Source: Micavibrio sp964400125
GTDB lineage: Bacteria > Pseudomonadota > Alphaproteobacteria > Micavibrionales > Micavibrionaceae
Reading direction: 5' to 3'
DNA: 64,000 nt
Assembly (NCBI GenBank): GCA_964400125.1
Contig: CAYNSR010000003.1
Location: 1 to 64,000, forward strand
The translations under genes were made by a program, and so were the position numbers. Positions 24,278-32,254 of this stretch are shown piece after piece (positions within the stretch are counted from its first letter, which is position 1; each line of letters begins with the position of its first letter). The notes beneath the pieces are model-generated. The model worked only from the letters and a program-made list of their open reading frames with translations, had not been told where the DNA came from and ran no database searches.

Positions 24278-26452
24278 TCAACGGCCCTTGGTCCTGTCGA
24301 CGGAGGCAATCTGCGGCGTCGCCCTGAGGGCGGCAATGATGTCCTTCAGATGCGCAGTGTCGTTGACATAGACATCGAGCAACATATCCCAGAAATCAAG
24401 GGATCGGTTGGTGATTTTCAGGTTGGTGATATTCCCGCCATTCTTGCCGATCACCGTCGACAGGGTCCCGAGCGCCCCCGGGACATTTGAAATCGTGACA
24501 TTGAGACGGCCAATATGCGCCTCCGGCGAATCCGCCCCGTCTCCCCATGACACGTCCAGCCAGCGTTCCGGCGTATCAGCGAAATTCTCCAGCGTTTCGC
24601 AATCGATGGTATGAATCGTCACGCCCTTGCCCGTAGTTACGATCCCGACGATACGATCCCCCGGCAACGGGTGACAGCACCGGGCGAAATGCACCGCCAT
24701 GCCGGAAATCAGCCCCTTGATCGGCACAGGCCGCGTTGTAGCGTTATCCTGCTTTTTGCTGATGATATTCTGTTCGTTGATTTCGCCTTCAAGACGCCTT
24801 GCTGCGGGGGTAGCCTTGTGTCCCGGGAAGATCGTCCGGAACACATCGCGGGCCACGATATTGCCCTGCCCGATTCCGGCAAAAACATCGTCGGCATCGT
24901 CGGCGCGAAACTGGCTGAGGACGTTGTTGACCGCTTTTTCAGTAAATTCGTAACCTTCCTGCTGAAAGACCTTTTGCAGCATCGCCTTGCCCAGCGTCAC
25001 ATATTCGTTGCGTTGCTGCAGCCGGATATAGCGGCGAATATGCGACCGCGCTTTCCCGGTCACCACAAACCGTTCCCAGGTCGGGGATGGGGTCTGGTTT
25101 TTCGCGGTGATGATTTCGACCTGATCGCCGTTTTGCAGCTTGGTATTCAATGGCGCAATTCTGCCGTTAATCTTCGCGCCTACACATTTGTCGCCAAGGC
25201 CAGAGTGGATTGCATAGGCAAAATCAATCGGCGTCGATCCCGTGGGGACCTCTATCAGGTCGCCTTTCGGAGTGAAGGCGTAAACCTGTTCCTGAAACAA
25301 TTCGAGTTTTGTATTCTCCAAAAACTCTTCCGGTTTGTGTTCGTTTTCAATCAAATCGAGGAGCTCGCGCAACCAGCGGTATTTCTTTGCATCCTGCAAG
25401 GCGCCTTTTTTGTTGCCTTCCTTGTATGACCAGTGTGCGGCAACGCCGAGATCGGCCTCGGCGTTCATGTCCCTTGTGCGAATCTGGATCTCGATGCGCT
25501 GGTTTTCCGGGCCGATGACCGTGGTGTGGATCGACCGGTAACCGTTCGGCTTCGGCGTGGAGATGTAATCCTTGAAACGTCCGGGAACAGTGGGGTAATG
25601 GCTGTGGATGATGCCCAGCGCGTGATAGCACTGCTCAATGGAATCCACCAGCACACGGAACGCCATGATGTCTGAAAGTTGTTCGAAGGCAACGTTTTTA
25701 CGCTGCATCTTGCGCCAGATGGAATAACGGGTCTTTTCACGGCCCTGCACCTCAACGGCGATCCCGGCCTGCTGCATGTTTTCCGTCAGCGTCCGGATGA
25801 TGTTTTTCACCATATCACTGCCGCCTTCGGCCTTCAGATAGGACAGGCGATTGATGATACTGTCGCGGGCTTCGGGGTTGATGACGCTGAAGGCCAGATC
25901 TTCCAGCTCTTCCTTGATCTGGTGCGTTCCGATACGTTCCGCCAGCGGGGCATAGATTTCCAGCGTTTCTCGAGCGATACGACGGCGTTTTTCCGGCTTT
26001 TCAATATGGTGGATCGTCCGCATGTTATGCAGACGATCAGCAAGCTTGACCAGCAGGACCCGGATATCATCCGACATGGCCAGCACCAGCTTGCGGAAAT
26101 TTTCGGCTTGCTTCCCCTCCAGCGTCTGGCCTTCGATACGGGACAATTTGCTGACGCCGTTCACCATGTTGGCGACATCCTCGCCGAAATTCTTCTTCAA
26201 CTCCTCTATCGAGGTATTGGTATCTTCGAGCGTATCGTGAAGGATCGCGGTAATGATGGTCGCCGGGTCCATCTTCATCCCGGCGAGAAGACTGGCCACC
26301 TCGACCGGATGGGTATAGTAAGGCTCCCCCGAAGCGCGCACCTGCCCTTCATGCTTGATCCGGGCAAAATCCACCGCCTTCTCGATTGCCTCTGCGGCAA
26401 TATCGGGGTTGTATGCGCGAATTTGGGTGACGAGGTCTTGGGCTGTGATCAT
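24278..26452 (-). CDS. rsh: Bifunctional (p)ppGpp synthetase/hydrolase
   Basis: A 724-residue RelA/SpoT homologue. The HD hydrolase domain keeps its metal residues (YTHPVEVASLLAGM, ILHDTLEDT). The synthetase domain has GRFKDYISTPKPNGYRSIHT, the RFKD form found in bifunctional enzymes. TGS (VYAFTPKGDLIEVPTGSTPI) and the zinc-finger/helical region follow (VHFARCCHPLPGDRIVGIVT), and a C-terminal ACT domain ends the protein. Alphaproteobacteria usually have a single Rsh that both makes and degrades the alarmone, and this fits. The start at 26452 is the family N-terminus. rpoZ lies upstream in the same orientation, as in E. coli spoT, but with its own terminator between. Confidence 0.96.
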   Translation of the reverse strand: MITAQDLVTQIRAYNPDIAAEAIEKAVDFARIKHEGQVRASGEPYYTHPVEVASLLAGMKMDPATIITAILHDTLEDTNTSIEELKKNFGEDVANMVNGVSKLSRIEGQTLEGKQAENFRKLVLAMSDDIRVLLVKLADRLHNMRTIHHIEKPEKRRRIARETLEIYAPLAERIGTHQIKEELEDLAFSVINPEARDSIINRLSYLKAEGGSDMVKNIIRTLTENMQQAGIAVEVQGREKTRYSIWRKMQRKNVAFEQLSDIMAFRVLVDSIEQCYHALGIIHSHYPTVPGRFKDYISTPKPNGYRSIHTTVIGPENQRIEIQIRTRDMNAEADLGVAAHWSYKEGNKKGALQDAKKYRWLRELLDLIENEHKPEEFLENTKLELFQEQVYAFTPKGDLIEVPTGSTPIDFAYAIHSGLGDKCVGAKINGRIAPLNTKLQNGDQVEIITAKNQTPSPTWERFVVTGKARSHIRRYIRLQQRNEYVTLGKAMLQKVFQQEGYEFTEKAVNNVLSQFRADDADDVFAGIGQGNIVARDVFRTIFPGHKATPAARRLEGEINEQNIISKKQDNATTRPVPIKGLISGMAVHFARCCHPLPGDRIVGIVTTGKGVTIHTIDCETLENFADTPERWLDVSWGDGADSPEAHIGRLNVTISNVPGALGTLSTVIGKNGGNITNLKITNRSLDFWDMLLDVYVNDTAHLKDIIAALRATPQIASVDRTKGR

Positions 26453-26523
26453 TGGATGTTCAAATTATCACGAAGTTTTCCTTAAATCATTAACATTTCA
26501 CGCCAGAACGCTTCGGATCAAGG

Positions 26524-26550
26524 AAAAACCCCATGAAAAAGGCCGGGGTT
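26524..26550 (-). terminator. Terminator of rpoZ
   Basis: On the minus strand AACCCC pairs with GGGGTT across a loop of about 12 bases, followed by TTTCC. It lies 40 bases after the rpoZ stop. The stem is short, so some read-through into rsh is likely. Confidence 0.55.
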
Positions 26551-26589
26551 CCCCAGCCTGTTAACATGCATAATGTGAAACAAGGAAGA

Positions 26590-27003
26590 TTAGAGGGGCC
26601 CGTCCCCAGCCGGGCTTCCGCCAGCCAAGTCTTCCAGCGCGACGTCCTCATCTTCGTCAAATTCGTCGTCTTCCTCGTCGCGGCTTTCGATGTCCAGCGC
26701 GGCGCTCTGGGCGGCAAGCGCATTCCATTCATCCTCGCCGTCCATTTTGTCGATAATGTCTTCGCCATCATCCATTTCGATGATGCGCTGGTTGTTCCGG
26801 ATCAGCTCTTCCTTGAGATCGGTCACCGAAACCGTGTCAGCGGCAATTTCACGCAGCGCCACAACCGGGTTCTTGTCATTGTCACGATCCACGGTCAGGG
26901 CCCCGCCGGAGCTGATTTTCCGGGCGCGCTGGGATGCCATCATCACCAGTTCGAAACGGTTCGGGACTTTTTCAACACAATCTTCAACGGTGACGCGGGC
27001 CAT
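26590..27003 (-). CDS. rpoZ: RNA polymerase omega subunit
   Basis: A 137-residue omega subunit, which helps fold and stabilise the beta' subunit and forms part of one ppGpp-binding site in E. coli. MARVTVEDCVEKVPNRFELV, then ARKISSGG and NPVVALREIA, is canonical. Residues after about 85 form a highly acidic extension (EEDDEFDEDEDVALED), common in alphaproteobacteria. A CCTATAGG sequence touches the start codon on the minus strand and could be a -10, but it is too close for that transcript to include the ATG. It is followed by rsh, linking omega and ppGpp genes. Confidence 0.95.
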   Translation of the reverse strand: MARVTVEDCVEKVPNRFELVMMASQRARKISSGGALTVDRDNDKNPVVALREIAADTVSVTDLKEELIRNNQRIIEMDDGEDIIDKMDGEDEWNALAAQSAALDIESRDEEDDEFDEDEDVALEDLAGGSPAGDGPL

Positions 27004-27183
27004 GCCATACCTATAGGGAAAGCGGTTTCTTTTCAATTCAATGTGCCCCGTTTATAGGGGTTTCCCTGCGCCAGATCAAGGTTTTTGTCGCAAATCGTTG
27101 CGTCAGGCGGAACCGGGAACCCCGCTTCGGGCGTATGTGTCGCGCATCAGGGAGGATGTTCGTCGATTTTATTAAAAAGAGTG

Positions 27184-27211
27184 TTGAAAAAGACCCCGCT
27201 TTTCTTATATG
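27184..27211 (+). promoter_or_regulatory. Probable promoter of the NYN-domain gene
   Basis: TTGAAA (27184-27189) and TATATG (27206-27211) are spaced by 16 bp. The predicted transcript would carry a leader of roughly 75-90 bases before the NYN gene. The rest of the 27004-27300 gap shows no other clear signal. Confidence 0.5.
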
Positions 27212-27306
27212 AATAGCTGCTAATATTTCTGGGTCCATGACGGGAGCCTTTATTTCTTGTCCGGCCCGCCTATTTGTACCCAACAGAAAGAAGAATGGAA
27301 TTTATT

Positions 27307-27948
27307 ATGACCAAAAAAACCCTGTCCCATATCCCGTTTTATCCTGAAGAAAAACTGGCCCTGTTTATCGATGGATCGAATCTTTACGCGGCGGCCCGTT
27401 CACTGGATTTTGATATCGACTACAAGAAACTGCTGCGCTGGGCCGCCGATCAGGGTCGTCTGGTGCGGGCGTTTTATTACACCGCCCTGATCGAGGATCA
27501 GGAATATTCGCCGATACGCCCCCTCGTCGACTGGCTCGACTATAACGGTTACAGCATGGTCACAAAGCCCACCAAAGAATTCGTCGATGCGCAAGGCCGC
27601 CGCAAGGTCAAGGGCAACATGGACATCGAACTGGCCATCGACATGATGGAAATGGCTGACAATCTCGACCATATCATGCTGTTTTCCGGCGACGGCGATT
27701 TCCGCCGTCTGGTCGAGGCCTGCCAGAGAAAAGGCGTGCGCGTCACCGTCGTCAGCACCGTCAAGACCACCCCGCCGATGGTTGCCGACGAATTGCGCCG
27801 TCAGGCCGATCACTTCCTCGATCTCGACGAACTGGCCCCGATGATTCAGCGCGCGCACGACCCGGTCAGAGAGGCCGCTCGCGCCGCAAGGGCACAAGGA
27901 TTGCCCGCCGATAATCCGGAAGATCTGGACGATGCGGAATACGCCTGA
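27307..27948 (+). CDS. NYN-domain (LabA-like) protein
   Basis: A 213-residue protein with a PIN-like NYN nuclease domain. The acidic residues typical of the fold are visible: LFIDGSNLYAAARSLDFDID (about residues 18-37), KGNMDIELAIDMMEMADN, and LFSGDGDFRRLVEACQRKGV. C-terminal residues 175-213 are Ala/Glu-rich. NYN proteins are thought to be metal-dependent RNases, but the target here is unknown. ATG 27307 gives the cleaner N-terminus; ATG 27295 is equally possible, being preceded by AAGAAG. It is monocistronic, with a promoter-like sequence upstream and a strong terminator downstream. Confidence 0.88.
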   Translation: MTKKTLSHIPFYPEEKLALFIDGSNLYAAARSLDFDIDYKKLLRWAADQGRLVRAFYYTALIEDQEYSPIRPLVDWLDYNGYSMVTKPTKEFVDAQGRRKVKGNMDIELAIDMMEMADNLDHIMLFSGDGDFRRLVEACQRKGVRVTVVSTVKTTPPMVADELRRQADHFLDLDELAPMIQRAHDPVREAARAARAQGLPADNPEDLDDAEYA

Positions 27949-27981
27949 CCCCGCCGCCGCGATCTAAAAAACGACAAATGC

Positions 27982-28020
27982 CAAAAGAGGCACCTCCTTC
28001 GTGGAGGCACCTCTTTTGTT
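27982..28020 (+). terminator. Terminator of the NYN gene
   Basis: CAAAAGAGG and CCTCTTTTG form the outer stem; a two-base mismatch separates an inner CCTCC/GGAGG stem with a small TTCG-type loop, then TTTTG follows. It is almost symmetric but has only plus-strand genes upstream. Confidence 0.8.
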
Positions 28021-28113
28021 TTGCGGCGATCATTGTTTCAAGGCAGGGCTGCCGCTATACTGCGGCGCAGCCCGCCGGGGCGAATCAGTCAACATGAAAA
28101 AAAGAACCTGAAC

Positions 28114-28689
28114 ATGACCGCACGAAAAGCCAAAACACCGCAGGTCCGCGCCAAACCCAAGGCCAAGGCCGCAAAAGGCAAGACATCCAGACGCCGCGAC
28201 CGCCCCTGCGTCGCGGAATATGTCGAATGGAACTATGTCCCCGGCGCAGGCCGCGGTGTCGTCGCACGAATGGATGCGCTGAAAGGCACAGTGCTGGAAC
28301 GTTCCCCCGTCGTTGTCGCCCCGGTTGCCGATTTCGAAGCCCAACACGGTAAGATGACCAGACTCGATCATTATCTCCTGACATGGGAAGAAAAAGGTGA
28401 GGATATCGAATACGCCGTCGGGCTGGGGTATCTGATGCTTTACAACCACTCCAAACGACCCAATGCCGAATTCCGTTATGACTACCCCAACCGCGAAATC
28501 GAGATGGTGGCGCTGCGCAATATCCACGCAGGCGAGGAAATCACCCATGATTACGGCGGCACTTGGTTCAAACCGCGCCCGGAAAAGCCCGTGAAAAAGA
28601 AGGTAAAAAAAGCCGCCTCCGGCAAGACGAAAGCAAAAGCAAAAACGGCATCAAAAGCCAAGAAAGCCAAAGCGAAAAAAGCGCGCTGA
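28114..28689 (+). CDS. SET-domain protein with lysine-rich tails
   Basis: A 191-residue protein with a SET lysine-methyltransferase-like core. AGRGVVARMDALKGTVLERS begins the domain (about residues 45-65). YLMLYNHSKRPNAEFRYD carries the NHS(K)xPN motif that forms the cofactor site. IHAGEEITHDYGGTWF is the C-terminal signature with the GEEIxxDYG tyrosine. N-terminal (MTARKAKTPQVRAKPKAKAA) and C-terminal (KKVKKAASGKTKAKAKTASK) stretches are Lys/Ala-rich, like histone H1 or bacterial HU tails. The substrate is unknown. It may act on a DNA-bound or ribosomal protein. The start at 28114 has only a weak ribosome site. It ends three bases before the convergent accC stop. Confidence 0.85.
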   Translation: MTARKAKTPQVRAKPKAKAAKGKTSRRRDRPCVAEYVEWNYVPGAGRGVVARMDALKGTVLERSPVVVAPVADFEAQHGKMTRLDHYLLTWEEKGEDIEYAVGLGYLMLYNHSKRPNAEFRYDYPNREIEMVALRNIHAGEEITHDYGGTWFKPRPEKPVKKKVKKAASGKTKAKAKTASKAKKAKAKKAR

Positions 28690-28692
28690 TCG

Positions 28693-30039
28693 TTAGCCCT
28701 GCCGTTCAGCGAATTTCTTTTCCAGCCAGTGGATGGAATATTCGCCCGACAGAAACTCCGGCTGCTCCATGATCCAGCGATGCAGAGGCAGCGTTGTTTT
28801 CACCCCCTCCACGACTGTTTCGGTCAGGGCGCGGCGCATGCGGCGGATGCATTCCTCGCGTGTGCGACCATGGACGATCAGCTTGCCAACCATAGAATCG
28901 TAATAAGGCGGAATCCGGTAACCGCCGTAAATGGCGGAATCGAACCGCACGCCAAGACCACCCGGCGCATGGAACTGGGTGATTTCACCGGGGGATGGAA
29001 CAAACGTATCGGGGTCTTCAGCGTTGATGCGCACTTCCATCGCATGGCCGCGAAAACGGATCTTTTCCTTGTTGACGCTCAACGGCTCGCCTGCCGCGAC
29101 CAGAATTTGTTCGGCGATCAGATCGATCCCCGTAATCATCTCCGTCACCGGGTGTTCCACCTGAATCCGCGTATTCATTTCCATGAAATAAAATTCATCA
29201 TCCTGAAACAGGAATTCGATCGTCCCGGCACCGACATACCCCATTTTGCGAATGGTTTCCGCCGCCAGCGTACCGATATGATTGCGCTGATCTTCGGTCA
29301 ATACTGGCGAAGGCGCTTCCTCCACCAGTTTTTGATGGCGACGCTGGGTTGAACAATCGCGTTCGCCCAGATGAATGGCGTTGCCATGCATATCGCCAAA
29401 AATCTGAATCTCGATATGCTTGGGCCGCTCCAGATATTTTTCGAAATAGACCGTATCATCGCCAAAATTCGCCTTGGCCTCGGACCGGGCGGTGGCATAG
29501 GCCTCGGCGAACGCTTCGGCGTTGCGCACCACTTTCATGCCCTTGCCGCCGCCGCCCGATGCCGCCTTGATCAACACGGGGAAACCGGCCTTCTTCGCCG
29601 CCGCGAGTCCCGATTCCAGATCTTCGACAGCACCGTCTGAACCCGGAACAACGGGCAGGCCCAGCGCCATGACGGTTTTTTTGGCCATGACCTTGTCGCC
29701 CATGGTGCGGATATGCTCCGGCTTCGGCCCGATAAAGGCAAAGCCGTGATCGATCACCATTTGTGCAAATTGTTCGTTTTCCGACAGGAAGCCGTAACCC
29801 GGATGAATCGCGTCCGCCCCCGTCACCGTCGCCGCCGACAGGATCGCCGGGATATTCAGGTAGCTGTCCCGCGCCGAAGGCGGACCGATACAAACACTTT
29901 CATCAGCGAGGCGAACCGCCATCGCATTGGCGTCTGCGGTGGAATGCACGACAACCGTCTGGATATTCATCTCGCGGCAGGCGCGGATAATACGCAATGC
30001 AATCTCACCGCGATTGGCGATCAGGATTTTCTTGAACAT
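28693..30039 (-). CDS. accC: Acetyl-CoA carboxylase, biotin carboxylase subunit
   Basis: A 448-residue ATP-grasp enzyme that carboxylates biotin on AccB. MFKKILIANRGEIALRIIRA is the family start. The ATP-binding glycine loop is KAASGGGGKGMKVV, and catalytic/metal residues lie in GTIEFLFQDDEFYFMEMNTR followed by IQVEHPVTEMITG. Length is exactly typical. It is preceded three bases upstream by accB, and the two form the core of the accBC operon. The first committed step of fatty-acid synthesis also needs AccA and AccD, which are not in the window. Confidence 0.97.
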   Translation of the reverse strand: MFKKILIANRGEIALRIIRACREMNIQTVVVHSTADANAMAVRLADESVCIGPPSARDSYLNIPAILSAATVTGADAIHPGYGFLSENEQFAQMVIDHGFAFIGPKPEHIRTMGDKVMAKKTVMALGLPVVPGSDGAVEDLESGLAAAKKAGFPVLIKAASGGGGKGMKVVRNAEAFAEAYATARSEAKANFGDDTVYFEKYLERPKHIEIQIFGDMHGNAIHLGERDCSTQRRHQKLVEEAPSPVLTEDQRNHIGTLAAETIRKMGYVGAGTIEFLFQDDEFYFMEMNTRIQVEHPVTEMITGIDLIAEQILVAAGEPLSVNKEKIRFRGHAMEVRINAEDPDTFVPSPGEITQFHAPGGLGVRFDSAIYGGYRIPPYYDSMVGKLIVHGRTREECIRRMRRALTETVVEGVKTTLPLHRWIMEQPEFLSGEYSIHWLEKKFAERQG

Positions 30040-30042
30040 GTT

Positions 30043-30495
30043 TTATTCAATCACCATCAAAACATCGCCGTATTCGACCGGCTGGCCGCTCTGGACCAGT
30101 ACCTGCGTAACGGTCCCGGATTTGCTGGCCTTGATCGGGTTCATCACCTTCATCGCCTCGATAATCAGCAACGTATCGCCGACATCGACGCTATCACCCT
30201 TTTTAACAAAGGCCGGGGCCCCGGGTTCACCCTGCAGATAGACCGTCCCGACCATGGGCGAAACAACGGCCCCGGGGTGGTTGGCGGCAACGGTGGATGG
30301 CGCATTGGTATTGGCCTGCTGCGGGATGGTTGGATCGGACGGCATGGAAAAGGCAACCGGCGCACTGCCGCTGGCCACCACACCACCACGGCTGACGCGG
30401 ATGACCTGCTCGCCTTCGGCGACCTCGATCTCGGTCAGTTTGGTTTCATCCAGAAGTTCGGCCAGCTTGCGGATGGCCTGCTCATCAATTTTCAT
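30043..30495 (-). CDS. accB: Biotin carboxyl carrier protein
   Basis: A 150-residue carrier. The N-terminal MKIDEQAIRKLAELLDETKL is typical, a Pro/Ala linker follows, and the C-terminal biotinyl domain carries the modified lysine in IIEAMKVMNPIKA (EAMKVM instead of the more frequent EAMKLM). ATG 30495 is chosen; a GTG three codons upstream is in frame. The 36-bp palindrome at 30582-30617 lies about 90 bp upstream of the start, well placed to influence accBC transcription. Confidence 0.96.
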   Translation of the reverse strand: MKIDEQAIRKLAELLDETKLTEIEVAEGEQVIRVSRGGVVASGSAPVAFSMPSDPTIPQQANTNAPSTVAANHPGAVVSPMVGTVYLQGEPGAPAFVKKGDSVDVGDTLLIIEAMKVMNPIKASKSGTVTQVLVQSGQPVEYGDVLMVIE

Positions 30496-30581
30496 TGCTC
30501 TCACACTCGCCTGTTCGGCCTGTTTTACGGTCTGTTTTGATTAAAGAACTTGGCCGCAAAAGTCAAAGCCGCCAAATTTGC

Positions 30582-30617
30582 TTACAGTATACTTAATTAT
30601 AGTTAAGTATACTGTAA
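30582..30617. promoter_or_regulatory. 36-bp perfect palindrome between aroQ and accB
   Basis: TTACAGTATACTTAA (30582-30596) and its exact reverse complement (30603-30617) flank six bases (TTATAG). Each arm also contains the palindrome AGTATACT. It starts six bases upstream of the aroQ stop on the plus strand, i.e. between aroQ and accB in the minus-strand run. There is no T-run on either side, so it is not a classical terminator. AT content is far above its surroundings. An operator for a dimeric regulator of accBC is the simplest reading; a partial terminator or RNA-processing hairpin for the aroQ mRNA is the alternative. Confidence 0.6.
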
Positions 30618-30622
30618 CCAAA

Positions 30623-31054
30623 TTAAAGGAGGGTGGACAGGTGCCGGATTGCCAGTTCATAGCCTTGCGGGCCGTGTCCGGCAATCACCCTCGCCGCCAA
30701 CGGCGCAATATAGGATACATGCCGGAAATCCTCGCGTTCCTGGGGGTTGGACAAATGCACCTCGATAACCGGAACCTCCAGCACCTTCAACGCATCATGG
30801 ATTGCGACCGAAGTATGCGTATAAGCCGCCGCATTGATAACCAGCCCGCGCACCGTGCCACGCGCCTGCTGGATCCATGTAACCAGTTCGCCTTCGTGAT
30901 TGCTCTGGCGAAAATCAACATCCAGACCCAGATCCCGCGCCGTGTGGGCACAAAGCTGTGCGATATCGTCAAGTGTCGCCGTACCGTAAATATGCGGTTC
31001 CCGTACGCCCAGCATGTTGAGATTGGGGCCATTGAGAATCAGGATATCCGCCAT
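30623..31054 (-). CDS. aroQ: 3-dehydroquinate dehydratase, type II
   Basis: A 143-residue shikimate-pathway enzyme. ILILNGPNLNMLGVREPHIY contains the Asn/Arg and catalytic Tyr residues of the flexible loop; FRQSNHEGELVTWIQQAR, then VINAAAYTHTSVAIHDAL and EVHLSNPQEREDFRHVS complete the family pattern with the catalytic His. Length is typical (about 145-150). It begins one base after the PCuAC gene stop and shares the transcript coming from the M48/DsbA genes. aroQ-accB-accC order is common in alphaproteobacteria. Confidence 0.96.
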   Translation of the reverse strand: MADILILNGPNLNMLGVREPHIYGTATLDDIAQLCAHTARDLGLDVDFRQSNHEGELVTWIQQARGTVRGLVINAAAYTHTSVAIHDALKVLEVPVIEVHLSNPQEREDFRHVSYIAPLAARVIAGHGPQGYELAIRHLSTLL

Positions 31055-31055
31055 A

Positions 31056-31622
31056 TCAGTGGTGATGTCCGTGATCGAGGGTTTCTTCCAGTTCATCATG
31101 AACGTCTTTTTCCTCCGGCGGCTCGACACCCGAATCGGCCTTGACCACGCCCGTCATTTCACTGGCAACCTGCGGCATGTCACCGGGGGCGCGCACCGGC
31201 ACGGCGATTTCAACCGATCCGGCCTTTTCAAAAACAAGGGTCATCGGAAAACTCTCCCCCGCCTTCAGCGGCTGGCGCAATTCCATCATCATGATATGCG
31301 CGCCCTGCGGGGACAATTCCAGCCTTCCGCCCGGCGGCAATGGCAGGACCGGGACCTTGCGCATCATCATGGTGTTGTCGTCGATCAAAATCGCGTGGAT
31401 TTCAGCGCGCCCGGCAACAGGCGTCTGGACCTGCATCAAACGGTCGGGGACCACACCGGATTCCGGGTAGCGCAGGGTCATAAAGGCGGCAGCACTCCGC
31501 GCACCGGAAGGCACAGCAAAAGCGTAAGGCATTTCAATGCTGATCGCGTTTTCCGCCCGGGCAACAGGTCCGGCGGCAAGCGTGGCCAGCAAAATCAGGC
31601 AGGTTATCACAGCATGTTTCAT
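31056..31622 (-). CDS. PCu(A)C-type periplasmic copper chaperone
   Basis: A 188-residue secreted protein. Signal peptide MKHAVITCLILLATLAAGPV ends at VARA. The copper-binding His/Met pattern of the family is present: EIHAILIDDNTMMMRKVPV followed by GAHIMMMELRQPLKAGESF. The C-terminal tail (LDHGHHH) adds histidines. PCu(A)C proteins deliver Cu(I) to the CuA or CuB site of cytochrome oxidase. Its start overlaps the stop of the Cys-less DsbA-like gene (ATGA). It is inserted in an otherwise conserved DsbA-aroQ-accBC order, so a lineage-specific function with the two thioredoxin-fold neighbours is likely. Confidence 0.9.
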   Translation of the reverse strand: MKHAVITCLILLATLAAGPVARAENAISIEMPYAFAVPSGARSAAAFMTLRYPESGVVPDRLMQVQTPVAGRAEIHAILIDDNTMMMRKVPVLPLPPGGRLELSPQGAHIMMMELRQPLKAGESFPMTLVFEKAGSVEIAVPVRAPGDMPQVASEMTGVVKADSGVEPPEEKDVHDELEETLDHGHHH

Positions 31623-32227
31623 GATCTCGCTTCCTTGATCAATTGTACAAAATCGGCCAGCCCCAGCGGGTCTTCAACCGGGCGCAGGACAACCCTGCGA
31701 TTGGCAATGACGCTCGGCGTGACCTTGACACGAACGCCATGCGCCGCACCGAGAATCGCCGTCAACCGCTCCGCCAGCGCCCGGCTCCTGAGGTCGTCTT
31801 GCAGTCTTGCCGTATCGATCCCCAGACTTTCGGCCAGTTCGCTGACAATCTCGTCCGTCAGCGGACGTCTGGTGCGCATCAACGTTTCGTGCATGGCAAC
31901 ACCCTTGCCCTGCGCCGATGCCGCGAGAATCAGCTTGGCAGCCCGGATGGACGTCGGCGAGCCTTGCGGCAACGGGAAAAATGTAACGCGGGTTTTCCCG
32001 TCATCCAGCACGGCCTGCATCAGCGGCGCATGCGCATCCTGACTGTAGGACGACGTATAATCGACAAATGCCAAAAGCGTGACATCCGCCTGTTCCGCAG
32101 GGGCACCAAAAGACACCACCCCCGGCATACTCTCCAGTTCAGCATAGGATTGTGACAGCCGGAAGGCAAAGAACACCACCAGCAACAGGAGCACGAATGC
32201 AAGCGCATACAGCCCGCGAACGACCAT
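31619..32227 (-). CDS. Membrane-anchored DsbA-like protein with SxxS instead of CxxC
   Basis: A 202-residue thioredoxin-fold protein with one N-terminal membrane helix (GLYALAFVLLLLVVFFAFRL). The active-site region reads FVDYTSSYSQDAH; in the neighbouring DsbA the same place reads FFDYNCGYCKLAF, so both cysteines are serines. The cis-proline loop survives (VKVTPSVIANRR). It therefore cannot do thiol-disulfide exchange by the usual mechanism and may be a chaperone or binding partner for the copper protein encoded next. It is coupled to that gene by an ATGA overlap. The next upstream gene is an intact DsbA, of which it may be a diverged copy. Confidence 0.82.
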   Translation of the reverse strand: MVVRGLYALAFVLLLLVVFFAFRLSQSYAELESMPGVVSFGAPAEQADVTLLAFVDYTSSYSQDAHAPLMQAVLDDGKTRVTFFPLPQGSPTSIRAAKLILAASAQGKGVAMHETLMRTRRPLTDEIVSELAESLGIDTARLQDDLRSRALAERLTAILGAAHGVRVKVTPSVIANRRVVLRPVEDPLGLADFVQLIKEARS

Positions 32228-32254
32228 GGTTAAAACCCTTTTCCCGTTCCCGCC

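Noticed and set aside
27976..32078. Identical 16-mer CGACAAATGCCAAAAG near 27973 and near 32062
   Set aside because: About one such coincidence is expected in 64 kb; one copy is terminator-adjacent, the other inside a coding region.
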